Assembly: GCA_024345305.1 (NCBI GenBank)
Contig: BRON01000009.1
Coordinates: forward strand, 1,178,001-1,242,000
Direction of reading: 5' to 3'
Length of the DNA stretch: 64,000 bases
Origin: Mrakia gelida
Taxonomy: Eukaryota; Basidiomycota; Tremellomycetes; Cystofilobasidiales; Mrakiaceae
Position numbers and translations under genes: made by a program. The notes below the pieces were generated by a model, which ran no database searches, was not told where the DNA came from, and saw only the letters and a program-made list of their open reading frames with translations. Shown piece by piece: positions 24,388 to 35,839 of this stretch. Within the stretch, counting starts at the first letter, position 1, and every line of letters starts with the position of its first letter.

Positions 24388-24772
24388 GGCGGGAGGGTCG
24401 CCTTCGGTTTGGACTGTTCGTTTTCGACCGCTCGTCAGTTTCCCTCGATCAGTCCAGTTTGTTTCAGCGCCTTCTCGGAGGCTCTATATATGTTTTGATT
24501 CTTCTGACTTTGGTGGTGGGGAGTGGGAAACAAGGAGGCGAGGGAGAAAGAGAAAAGAGAAGGACGACGGCGACGCGTCGACGCTGTCTGCTTTCTTTCG
24601 TCGAAGGGAAGGATAGAGGGAGCGAGAGAGAGGATGGCATGGAGATGTCGCGTGAGAGAAAAAGACAGGAGCAACCAGAAGCAAAACTGCGAACAAAAAC
24701 AATGGGTCGATGGCGATAGAAGAACGAGAGAGACAAGATAAACGAAAAGTAGCGGGTCGGACGACGCGAAAG
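24388..24772. other. Convergent intergenic spacer
   Basis: 3' regions of the sirtuin (+) and the first OTU-like gene (-). Nothing else was recognised. Confidence 0.4.
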
Positions 24773-25546
24773 CTAACGGCCCACCATCCTTTCGAGTCTC
24801 AGAGGCTCTTGCGGCTTTGGTTCGGTTCCTGTTAAAGCCGATGTCATAGTCCCTACGAAACGCGAAAAGGCGAGAGAGGGAAGGGGGAAGTGGAGTCAGT
24901 CGATCAGGCACCGCGTCCGCGCATCGTCTTCACACACCGCTAACGAACCCTGACGCTTCGCTATCATCGAACCAACACAGGACTGTCAAAGAGAAACGAG
25001 GCAAGCAGTCTTGATCAGTCGGTGTGTCGAGAATGGAACCGCATAACAAAGAGGACGAGGCGACGGGACGGGAAAGAGTTCGTTCGACTCACATTCGTCG
25101 AAGTCCTCGTACCAGAATACATGCTTCAGCTGATGGGTGAAATCGGGCCAAATCCCCTCTGCACCCGCCTCAGGTTGTCTGAAATTCCAGAGCGTGGCAT
25201 CCTGAACGACAACGATAGGAATGAAGATGATGTTGACGAGTCGTTGAAGAACGTCCCGTTCCCTCGTCGAAAGTCGACCACCTCCTTCCTTCCTTTCCAG
25301 CAAGAGGGTATCCCATCCTTCCCGCTTCTCCTCCATGTCGGCAGCGAACTTCTCGTCGACCAGTTTGGTCCACCGTCTCGAGTCCCACTCGAAGCAGGTC
25401 CTGTTGGGTCGCATTCCGAGGTGGTCGGAGAGGTGGTCGAAGGCCTCAGGGAACTTCTCGAGCATCATATTGAGATCGCAGTCGATGAGAGGCTCGGGAG
25501 GGGAAGGAGGGTTGACGGAAGAGAGGGGGGACGAGAGTTCGAGCAT
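24773..25546 (-). CDS. Diverged OTU-like protein, copy 1
   Basis: No database-level name is recognised. The protein is paralogous to the gene at 25955-26912: both have three exons with the same intron phases, and both share EKFAADMEE/PKFAAQMED-type segments and a LVNII/LANIL + PI(I/V)VVQ block. That block followed by a short GI(W/F)P motif and a xVWFDD-type strand resembles the C-terminal half of A20/OTUD7/VCPIP OTU deubiquitinases. The position of the catalytic Cys is kept (LIDCDLNMML), but the catalytic His position reads GTMTSAL instead of HFSAL. Start ATG is at 25546. The last exon, after a GTTCGT...CTGAC...GTAG intron, ends at TAG 24773-24775. OTU assignment is inference from motif memory; activity is doubtful. 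Confidence 0.6.
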
Positions 25547-25954
25547 TGGGCAAGAAGGACGGGAAAGCGGGAGGAGGGGAGGAGAGTTTGGTTGGAGGTG
25601 AACGAGATCGGCTCGCTCCGCTGACGAAATGATTTCGAGGTGATTTGGGGGAGAAGCAAAACCGCAGCTGAGTCTGCTTGCTCTAATCTACTCCCTCCGA
25701 TTCCTCGGGTATCGTCGGTGGGGGCGAGGTAGTGTAAGGCGAAGAGACGAGGACGACGCGTCGAGGTACGCTGCTTTCGCGAGCTCGGCGAGAAAGAGGA
25801 GAAGGAGAGAGGATGGCATGGTTATAGCGATGAAGAGTGGAGTATAGAGGATGGATGGTGGTACAGTCAAAAGAGAGAGAGCGCGAGAAGAGGACGAGTG
25901 AGAAAGAGAGGGAAGAAAAAGAATGCGGAGGGGGAGCGACTCGAGTGAAACCCA
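25547..25954. other. Spacer between the two OTU-like genes
   Basis: It contains the promoter of copy 1 and the 3' UTR of copy 2. A GACGCGTC palindrome lies near 25754. No gene was seen. Confidence 0.4.
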
Positions 25955-26912
25955 TCAGGCCCTTCCGACGTCAGCGTCCTTCGAGCATGACTTGTCCTGA
26001 TGGTCCTCCGGGGCTTGGAGTGCTAGCTCTGACAACGAGCTGTCGTGTTCTGGGACCAGAGCGGGGTATCTAAGAGTAGAGCGGAAGAGGAAAGTAAAAC
26101 GGGAACGGTCAGTCGAACGTCGAACGCCATGAGCTCGACTCGTCCCGCCTCCCTCTCATCTTCTCCACGCAGAGAAAGATGCACGAACCTGCTCCTATCT
26201 TCATCGAACCACACGAGGACTGTAAGAACAGAGGAAAGCGAGCTCAGTTTGAGGTGATGCAGGGAGGGGGACGCGGCATCGACGGGACTCGGGGTCGCAG
26301 ACTTCAACCAGTCCTCCTCCTTCGCTAAGGGTTGAGATCATCCGACCGCTCGAGTCTATCGGGGTGAAGGAAGGAGGATGAAGAGGGAAAGGCGAGCTGC
26401 TCACGATCGTCGAGGTCCTCGTCCCAGTAGTTCCCCGTCGATTGAAAGTTGGTAGGGAAGATGCCGATTGGCTTCGCCCCCTTATCCTTACCCCACCAGA
26501 GTTTGAGGCTCTGAACCACGATGATGGGGCGGTAGAGGATGTTGGCGAGCTTCAAGAGGACGTCCTGATCCCTGCTCTTCAGTCCCTCTCCGTCCTCGTC
26601 CTTCATCTCCAACAACAGAGTCTCCATGGTTTCCAGATCCTCCATCTGAGCAGCGAACTTGGGATCGAGTTGGTCCGCGAAGAAGCTGCTCAAGTAGGGG
26701 AAGACTCCGGGTTTCCGCTTGAGTCCGAGGCCGTTGAAGAGGTGGTGGAAACCCTCGAGTTGGAGGAGGAGTTTGGCGTGGAGGGTGTCTTCGGGGGCGC
26801 GTTCGTAGAGATGAGGGGAGACTGGTCGAGGAGCTTCGATAGAAGAAGAAGAAGAGGAGGAAGGATTGTCGACGAGAAGGGAGGAGGAAGAGGGGGAGGG
26901 AGGAGAAGCCAT
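25955..26912 (-). CDS. Diverged OTU-like protein, copy 2
   Basis: Paralogue of the preceding gene. A Ser/Pro-rich leader (MASPPSPSSSSLLVDN) is followed by a segment APEDTLHAKLLLQLEGFHHL, which matches the spacing around the OTU catalytic loop (G-D-G-N-C-L-L-H-A...GFH) except that the Cys position is Asp. Then come DVLLKLANILYRPIIVVQ, PIGIFPTNF, LVWFDEDRSRYPALVP. In active OTUs of the A20/OTUD7 group the last block reads ...HFSALV; here His is Arg. Exon joins: C|TC at the GTGAGC...TTACAG intron and AG|A at the GTTCGT...CTGAC...CTTAG intron. The stop TGA is at 25955-25957. It is probably a non-catalytic ubiquitin-binding scaffold, if the fold call is right. Confidence 0.6.
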
Positions 26913-27302
26913 GTCGACGAAAAGGAAGGAAGACCAGGGTGGACGAGGGAAGGGGGAGGTGGGCGTCGGGCGAAGGCTTTGCTTGAAGGTTGAGCGATCG
27001 GCTGAACGAGATGATTTTAAAGCACAGGAAGGTCTACTGCTTTTTAGAAAAAGAGTAGAGACAACGGCGGTGTATTCCCTTCTGACTCTCGAATCGCAGA
27101 GGTCAGCACAGCTTTGGGCTGAAGGGAAAGCAAGAAGGAGGAGAAGGCCGACGGCCCTTTGCGAGCTCGCTTCCTCCCTTCCTTCCTTCTCTCTTCTCAC
27201 CTTCCCACCGCAACGTCGATTCCCTCCTTCTCTCATCTCGGGGCTCGCTCTTCTCCCCTTTACCTCCTCTCCTCCCTCTGAAGACGACCTCGACCTCCTA
27301 GG
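26913..27302. other. Divergent promoter region, OTU-like copy 2 / F-box gene
   Basis: A 390-bp divergent spacer with pyrimidine-rich sequence just before 27303. No further feature was recognised. Confidence 0.4.
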
Positions 27303-29283
27303 ATGACTTCAACCAACGCCAGCCCATCCTCGACTCCCTTCATCACTCGCCTTCCCTTCGAGCTCTTGTCCGAGATCTTCCAGAAGGTGGAGAGGGAGGA
27401 TCTGGCTCAGCTTTACGCTACTACTAGGACCTTCAGTCGTGTGAGTCTCCTCCTTCGTCTTGTTTTGGGGTCTCGGTCTCGGAGCAAAGGAGAGGGAGGG
27501 CTTGGTTGAGAAGGAAGGAGGGAAAGACGTCGATGAACGGAGCTGACCTCTCTTCGTCGTTCCTTCCTGCCACAGATCGTCCGACCTCTCCTCTTTCGAG
27601 ATCTGAGCTTCAGGACAGCCCAATCTATCAGTTCGTCGCTCTTGGGTATAGCAGGGACTCCTGAGCTCGCAGATCTCGTCAGGTTCGTTCGAGCCTCCCC
27701 GTCCGCCTGCTCCTCACATCATGAGAGCTCGTTCGACGCCGACTTCTTCGTCCAACGCTGACTTCTGACTGCTGCATTCTAGAAATCTCAACGTCTCCTT
27801 CAACCTCAAGCCTCCACAGAAGCCAGAAGACAGAGATCAGATCCTCAACATCATCGCCATCTCGCTCATCTCGTTTCGAACCCTCGAAAGGGTCAGCTCG
27901 ATGAAGGGATGGAGGATAGACGAGCAGTTCTTCATCAACGACTCGCTTCAGCTCGCCATCTTCCTCCATCCTACCCTACGGTCTCTTTCCTACGAAGGAT
28001 GGCACTCGTCTCTCACCTCCTACAACACCTCGTTCCGTCGAACTCAATCCCACCCCCTCATCATCCAACGACTCTGCTACGAGTATCACCCCTATCGACC
28101 AGACGTCTTCGAGCCCCATCAGTTCTACTCGACCATCCTCCCCTTCATCTCCCACTTCGAATGTCAAGTCCAGCTACTTGAGCTCTCATCCCTCCAGCCC
28201 GACGGATTCCCCCTCCCCCTCCTCCTCGAAACCCCCATCGCCGGTCTCGAACACCTCAGCATCATCTCCTCCGAAGGCGACCGCCCTCCAGATCTCCTCA
28301 CTAAAACCGACTGGCTTGCTCGCTTCCTCAAACTCCACCCAGTCCGAACGCTCAGGCTCGTGAGAACCGACACCGGAAACCAGGAAGAGATCAACCTTCC
28401 CTGGCTCGCCTTCTCCTTCGTCAAAGGCCTCGAGGTGTTCTCGGATAAGGAACTCGTCAACTGGGAGCAGGTGGACGCCATCGAGGACTTGCAGGTTCAG
28501 TTCTCCGAGGGGGAGGAAAGGGAGGTTCATGGGCTCGATCTGGAGTTGCTCGGGGAGTAAATCGACGTCCCTCTGACGACCTCGACGGTGCAAGGCCTGG
28601 TCCAGGCGTTCCCCAACCTCAGACGACTCGAGTTCTATGGAAGCTACAGCACTCCTGGGGTGAGCTCAATCGCTTAGTTCTTGCCGTTCCTTCTCTTAAG
28701 CCAAGGCTTCAAACTGACGTGACGCTCTTCTCTCCCCACACCTTCCTCTTGTTTTTTCCAGCTGCATGAAAACATCAGCGCCCTCGCCGGACTTCAACAC
28801 CTCTCGGAGCTTCGAGTAGCATCTCATCTTCTCGAAGAAGGGCGCCGGAGCTTCTGCCATCACCAAGCGGAACTGTTCCTCGAGGAGCTCGATCGAGACG
28901 ACGCATCGGACGAGTCGACCCTCAGGTCCTTCGGAGTTCCGTTGGACAGCCAAACCCGAGAAGATCTTCGGCTTCGCCTTCTCACCGCCGACCTCCATCG
29001 ACCTCGGAAGCTCAGCTGGTTCGTCGACGAATACGAGGAGGACTGGAGGACGCTGTTTGAGAAGTTGCCGAGGTTGGAGGGGCTGAATTGGGCGCTCGAG
29101 GTCGGCCGCTCTTACGGGGCAAGGGAAGAGCTATGTGCGAGGAGGAGGGATATCACCTCATCTTCGATATTTGACGTCGAGTCGGAGGCGCGTCTCAAGC
29201 GGGTCGTCTGCTGGTGCGATCCTCGGACGACCTCGGACGACTGGATATCGATGCTCCTCGCTCGACCACCGCTTTTTCGGTAG
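27303..29283 (+). CDS. F-box protein with C-terminal leucine-rich region
   Basis: A substrate-recognition subunit candidate for an SCF ubiquitin ligase. The N-terminus carries an F-box, FITRLPFELLSEIFQKVERED followed by LAQLYATTRTFSRIVRPLLF across an intron. The rest is leucine-rich with irregular repeats (HPTLRSLSYEG, AFPNLRRLEFYGSYS, LAGLQHLSELRV, LPRLEGLNW), as in the large basidiomycete F-box families. The frame has an in-frame TAA at 28558-28560 with coding-like sequence on both sides. An 81-nt in-frame intron, 28525-28605 (donor GTTCAT, CTGAC branch at 28573-28577, acceptor CCAG), would remove it and is the simplest explanation. Otherwise the gene is truncated. The final stop is at 29281-29283. 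Confidence 0.72.
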
Positions 29284-30036
29284 CTGGAGGCTGTTTGGGA
29301 GATTCTGGTGCGTGTTCTTGGCCATCCCTCTGTTTTTCTCTTCCTCCCTTTCTTTCCAAGCTCGAAGACGGCTTGCTCAAAGTCAAACGACTGACGCGTC
29401 TTCTTGTCGTTCCTCGGTAGTCTCATCTCTCTCCTTCACCCACTTTCTTCTCGCCGCGACAACCTCCAGCCCCCTCCTCAGGAACTCATGGAAAACGTTG
29501 CATCAAGATCCTGGGCAAATCTGGTTCTTTCGGGACGTGAGTCTTTCCGTCTTTGTCACTCGCTCTCATTCTCGTTCTGATCCCTTTCTCTCCTTCTTCT
29601 TCCTTCTTTCGTTCTGCCATCTTTATTCAGACTCGGCTACTGTATTTTCGCCGTCACGAAACGACCGCTTGGGATGGGTAGTAGATTTGGTCGGGGGAGG
29701 AAGCGGGTGGATCTGCTGTCGTCCGTTTTGTTTTCGTTGGGTTTCGTCTCGCTTCGGTTTGGGTCCGCGAGTCTAGTTAAAGTCTTACACTTATTGCGTA
29801 CACCAATACACTATCTGCTCGTTTGCTTTCTCGCCTCTACACTTGTTGAGATAAGAGAAGGAGCGAGAAATACAACACGAGACGACGAGACGCGACGCGA
29901 GGAGGAACGAACGAGAAGCTTTCCCTCTCTGGAGTTCTCACCCGAAGTCAGTTCAAGAGAAAAAACGCGCATCGATGGGTAGGTTGATATAGCGAGGGTG
30001 GTGGGGTACAAAAACAAACGAACAAACGAAAAGCGA
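29284..30036. other. Convergent intergenic region
   Basis: This 753-bp stretch lies between the 3' ends of the F-box gene (+) and RPT2 (-). It contains a GACGCGTC palindrome near 29393 and CT-rich runs. Open frames here have no domain or splice support. I see no gene. Confidence 0.4.
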
Positions 30037-32548
<2,512 letters not shown>

Positions 32549-32722
32549 GTTGATTTGAGAGTGTAAAGAAGGTTGTGTGTGGTCGCTTTTGTGGATGGGA
32601 TGACCGTTAAGAGCTGAACGTCCTCCACCTCGACACTCTTTCCTCTAACCGAATTGCCCCCCCCCCCCTTCCCTTCCTTCCTTCGACTTCCTTCGACCTT
32701 CCTATATCCCTCTCTCTCTACG
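32549..32722. promoter_or_regulatory. Compact bidirectional promoter RPT2 / SDE2
   Basis: Only 174 bp separate the two divergent start codons. The spacer carries a run of twelve C at 32657-32668 and CT-rich sequence towards SDE2. No canonical proteasome element (GGTGGCAAA) was seen. Confidence 0.5.
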
Positions 32723-34096
32723 ATGTCGACCATCCACCTCTCCCTCACCCTCCCCTCTCCTCTCGCTTCCCTCTCCCTCTCGGTGCCCTCCACCACCGCC
32801 CTCTCGTCGATCCTCCCCACCTACTGCCCTCAACTCTCCAACTCCTCCTCCTCCCTTCTCTACCTTCGAACTCGATCCTCCATCCCTGATCAGGACTCAA
32901 CCCTCGAGTCTCTCTCAGCATCAGAGGAGGATGTCCCCATCGAGATGGATCTTCAGGTCGCTTGTCGGATGCTGGGAGGGAAGGGAGGGTTCGGAGCTAT
33001 GCTCAGAGCGACCGGTGGGAAGATGAGTTCTCAGAAGGCGTCCAACAACGATTCGTGCAGGGACTTGAGTGGGAGGAGGTTGAGCACTATTAAGGAGGCT
33101 AAGAAGTGAGTACATGCCTACTGGCATTCGTGGGAGGCGAGGAGGGGAGTGAAGGGAGGGAGGTGGAATGTTGTTTCAGCGAGGGAGGAGGGAGGAAGGG
33201 AGGGAAGGGCCCAGCTCGTCTTTGCTCGCCTCGCAAGTCGTCCCTGGACTGGACCTTGTGCTGATATGGTGCACAGGGGGATGGAGATGGGTACTCTGTG
33301 CCACGAATCTCGTAGGGAGGACGTAGGGCCAGCAACGAGGATCGTTCGAAGCTCAACCGACGGTCCTTCCTTTCACCTTCCTCCCTCCCCTCCCATCCTT
33401 CCCAACCCTCACCACACCGCCTCCCACCTTCGAGCACCCCTTCTCCTCATTCACATCCACCCAATCATCCACTCCCTCCCCCCCAAACCCCGAACCTGAC
33501 CTTCTCCTCCCCTCTTCTTCTCTCCCCGTCTCAGAATGGCCGAACTCCTCGAACTCGAATCCACCCACAAGAAGACCTCCTCCGAAGCAGCCAAAGCCAA
33601 GCTCGAAGCCCTCGAACGCTCCCTAGGTATCAACCACACCCCTTCCGCCGACCCTTCCTCCTCCACCTCCACTGCCAACGAGCCGGAGGGAAGCAGCCGA
33701 CCTGGTCCCTCGAAGCTCACGACGGAGGATCTCGTCCAGCTCGCGGGGAAGAAGCATAAGTTCGATGATTCGGAGTACTTGGAGCAGAGTAGGGAGATCA
33801 ATGATAATGTGAGGAGTGCGGTGTCGGCTGGTACGTTGACTGTTTCGCTTTCTTCGGTTGTGGTTCGCGTCGTCGATTCGCCCTCCTCTTCCCTTCTTCC
33901 GCCTGCCCCCTGGAGCTCAACTGACCTTTAACCCTCATCTCCTCCTTTTCGTCGCTTTGCTTTGACAGGCCTCCTCAAGAACCGAAAGAAGAAGGCCAAG
34001 CTCTCCGCGTCGTCCACGCCCGCTTCGACTTCGTCGCCAGCTCCCGTTCCCGCGACGACCACGAGCGCTGCTTCGGAGGTCATCACTGTCATCTAG
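32723..34096 (+). CDS. SDE2: Sde2 splicing and genome-stability factor with cleavable ubiquitin-like domain
   Basis: Sde2 is made as a ubiquitin-fold precursor. In fission yeast a deubiquitinase cuts after GG, leaving a C-terminal part starting with Lys that joins the spliceosome and helps excise selected introns. Here the N-terminal beta-grasp domain is followed by the diagnostic cleavage motif MLGGKGGFGAMLRATGGKMS, then RDLSGRRLSTIKEAKK. The second exon reads MAELLELESTHKKTSSEAAK and KAKLEALERSLG, then a Ser/Pro-rich tail with DSEYLEQSREINDNVRSAV and a lysine-rich patch (LLKNRKKKAK). The first intron (33106-33534, 429 nt) is far longer than others in the window. The stop TAG is at 34094-34096. 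Confidence 0.9.
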
Positions 34097-34578
34097 TTAG
34101 TCAGAGGAGGATCAGGCGTCCGGAGTGGGTTTAGTGCAGGAGGGTCGGGTGGTCGGTCGTCGGGGAGATGGAGGGAAGTACAGGTAGTCGTTCGTTGATC
34201 TCCTTTTCCCTCGTCGTCCTATCGTTGTTACGCTTTTCTCGCTTTGTTCCACTCTTTTTCTTTGCTCGTCTTGGGATATCTATGCTTTCATTTAACGAAA
34301 CACGAATCGCTCCCTACGAGATCAGTCGGAAGCAGATAACTTCGGAGATCGAAACTCGACGGAAAGCTCGAGCTCACCAAAGCTCGTTCCTTCCCTTCTC
34401 GTTTCTCACCAACCAACCCAGAGCCTTTTCCATCCTTAAACGAGCACCAACACCCTACGTCCACCTTCTCGATCCCAAGCTCGCAAAACCCTTCCTTCCT
34501 TCTTCTAGGATCGCACAGCCTCCCTCCTTCCACCCTTCTTCAACCCCCTTCCCTGCCCCCTCCCTCCCTCTCCCGACC
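34097..34578. other. Spacer including the duplicated promoter of the small membrane gene
   Basis: From about 34350 onward the sequence is recognisably similar, on the opposite strand, to 52200-52400 upstream of the paralogous gene. This marks the left part of the segmental duplication. No gene of its own was seen. Confidence 0.5.
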
Positions 34579-34989
34579 ATGTCCTCCCCCTCCCCCTCCC
34601 TCCTCTTCCCCCTAGCCGCCTTCCCCTGCACCATCATCCCCTACCTCCTCGTCAACAAAGCCAACAAAGACTCCCCTTCCAAACCTTTTTACCTCTTCCT
34701 CGTCATCGTCGCAACCCTCTACGCCGCTCGAGGCTCTTATCTCGCCTTCTTCGACGCTGCCTTCCTCCCCTCGACCGCTAGTCCTCTCTATAGGAACCTG
34801 AGTAGCGGGGGATATGCGGCGCAGGATCTGGGGATAGGGATGGTCGCGGTGGTTGGGTGGCAGGTGTGGTGGGCGGGGGTGAAGGAGAGGAGGGTGAAGT
34901 TGAAGGTGGAAGGGTTGGTGGAAACGAAAGACGAGAGGACAGAGGGAGAGGGTGAGAAGGAGAAGGAGGTTGGGGAAGTCTCTGTGTAG
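34579..34989 (+). CDS. Small three-TM membrane protein, unknown function, copy A
   Basis: A 136-residue, intronless protein that I do not recognise. Three hydrophobic segments are visible: LLFPLAAFPCTIIPYLLV (about 8-25), PFYLFLVIVATLYAARGSYL (about 36-55), and LGIGMVAVVGWQVWWAGV (about 83-100). A charged Lys/Glu-rich tail follows, so the C-terminus is probably cytosolic. The protein is closely similar to the product of 51762-52169, with identical stretches such as DAAFLPSTASPLYR and GIGMVAVVGWQVWWAGVKE. The conserved membrane part against a diverging tail suggests selection on the membrane core. The start ATG (34579) sits in CCGACCATGTCC. Confidence 0.72.
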   Translation: MSSPSPSLLFPLAAFPCTIIPYLLVNKANKDSPSKPFYLFLVIVATLYAARGSYLAFFDAAFLPSTASPLYRNLSSGGYAAQDLGIGMVAVVGWQVWWAGVKERRVKLKVEGLVETKDERTEGEGEKEKEVGEVSV

Positions 34990-35310
34990 AGGGATGAAGC
35001 ATGCTGATAGTGAGTCCTATGGAGTCTCGGTGGGCCTGTGTGCGGCCTGGAAGAAGCGAAACGAGGGGAGGAGAAGGACGAACGAAGGGAGTCGTTGTCC
35101 GAGCTTCAAAGCTAACTTCTCTTCCTCCTCTTACTCCTCTGCTGGTTGTACAGATGATTACGCTAGAGAACCGATAATGACCTTATCAGCGGATACATAC
35201 GTTCACGCGCCTTGAATTGCGCTTGTCCGAACTTCGAAAACGCGTCGGGCTCGAGTTCGTCCTCGTCCTCGCCGTCGCTCGTCGAGCTCAGTCTCGGTTC
35301 GAACACTTGC
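34990..35310 (+). repeat. Duplicated downstream block (matches 51480-51760, minus strand)
   Basis: The sequence right after the stop codon of the small membrane gene is about 80% similar by eye to that after its paralogue. The best-kept part is around 35150-35207 (GATGATTACGCTAGA ... TATCAGC ... GTTCACG). Intron-like signals (GTGAGTCC near 35009, CTAAC near 35112, TACAG near 35152) occur in it. Homology to the other copy fades near 35305. Confidence 0.7.
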
Positions 35311-35512
35311 GAGCTCGCTACCAACGACGGAAGGGCAGTCGATGCACATGCTCGTCAGGACGGAAACGTTACTACGTGATCGCAGCTCGGAGAAGGGCAG
35401 GGAAATCAGTTGAGGGGATCGATCATGGAGGGAGGAGGGAGGGGACGAGTGAGATTGAACGCTGCGAGTGGGCATGTCATTCTTAGTATCGGTCCGGGAA
35501 GCTTTGGATAGG
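35311..35512 (+). pseudogene. Dead fragment of the 3' end of the surface-protein gene at 52.8-54.5 kb
   Basis: About 200 bp are roughly 85% similar by eye to the last codons of the minus-strand gene ending at 52801 (ELATNDGRA...HARQDGNVTT... LNAASG...SIGPGSFG). The frame is broken by TGA at 35377-35379, small indels and a stop near the end. There is no start codon, promoter or upstream exon, so this is a truncated relic, not a gene. Its first base of similarity lies right where the downstream duplicated block ends. Confidence 0.85.
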
Positions 35513-35839
35513 AATGAGTGAGTACGGTCTGTCCATCTTGGGCTAGTAGCTCGCGATGGACCTGTCGGAAAGAGCGGAACGAGACCGACGCGTCGAGCTG
35601 ACCTTTTGTTTTCGTTTGTTCTTTCCGTCGCTGCTTCTCAACAGACTAATGCTGAGATGAGCGAGTGACGATTGATGAACGGTAACGAGCAAAGTCCATG
35701 GTGATCCAAAATACGAAAAAGCAAGCGAGAGACGTCTAAAACTACAGCAATCTAAAGACCGAACGCGTCGATCCTCGCCAGGAAAAGAAAGAGGGATACA
35801 ATTGGCACTCAACACGAAAGGAGAAGAAAAGGGAGAAAA
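35513..35839. other. 3' spacer before the RTA1-like gene
   Basis: This contains no duplicated sequence that I can recognise and no supported gene. A GACGCGTC palindrome lies near 35587. Confidence 0.4.

Noticed and set aside
32549..32722. Proteasome control element in the RPT2 promoter
   Set aside because: A GGTCGCTTTT stretch was considered, but it does not match GGTGGCAAA closely enough.
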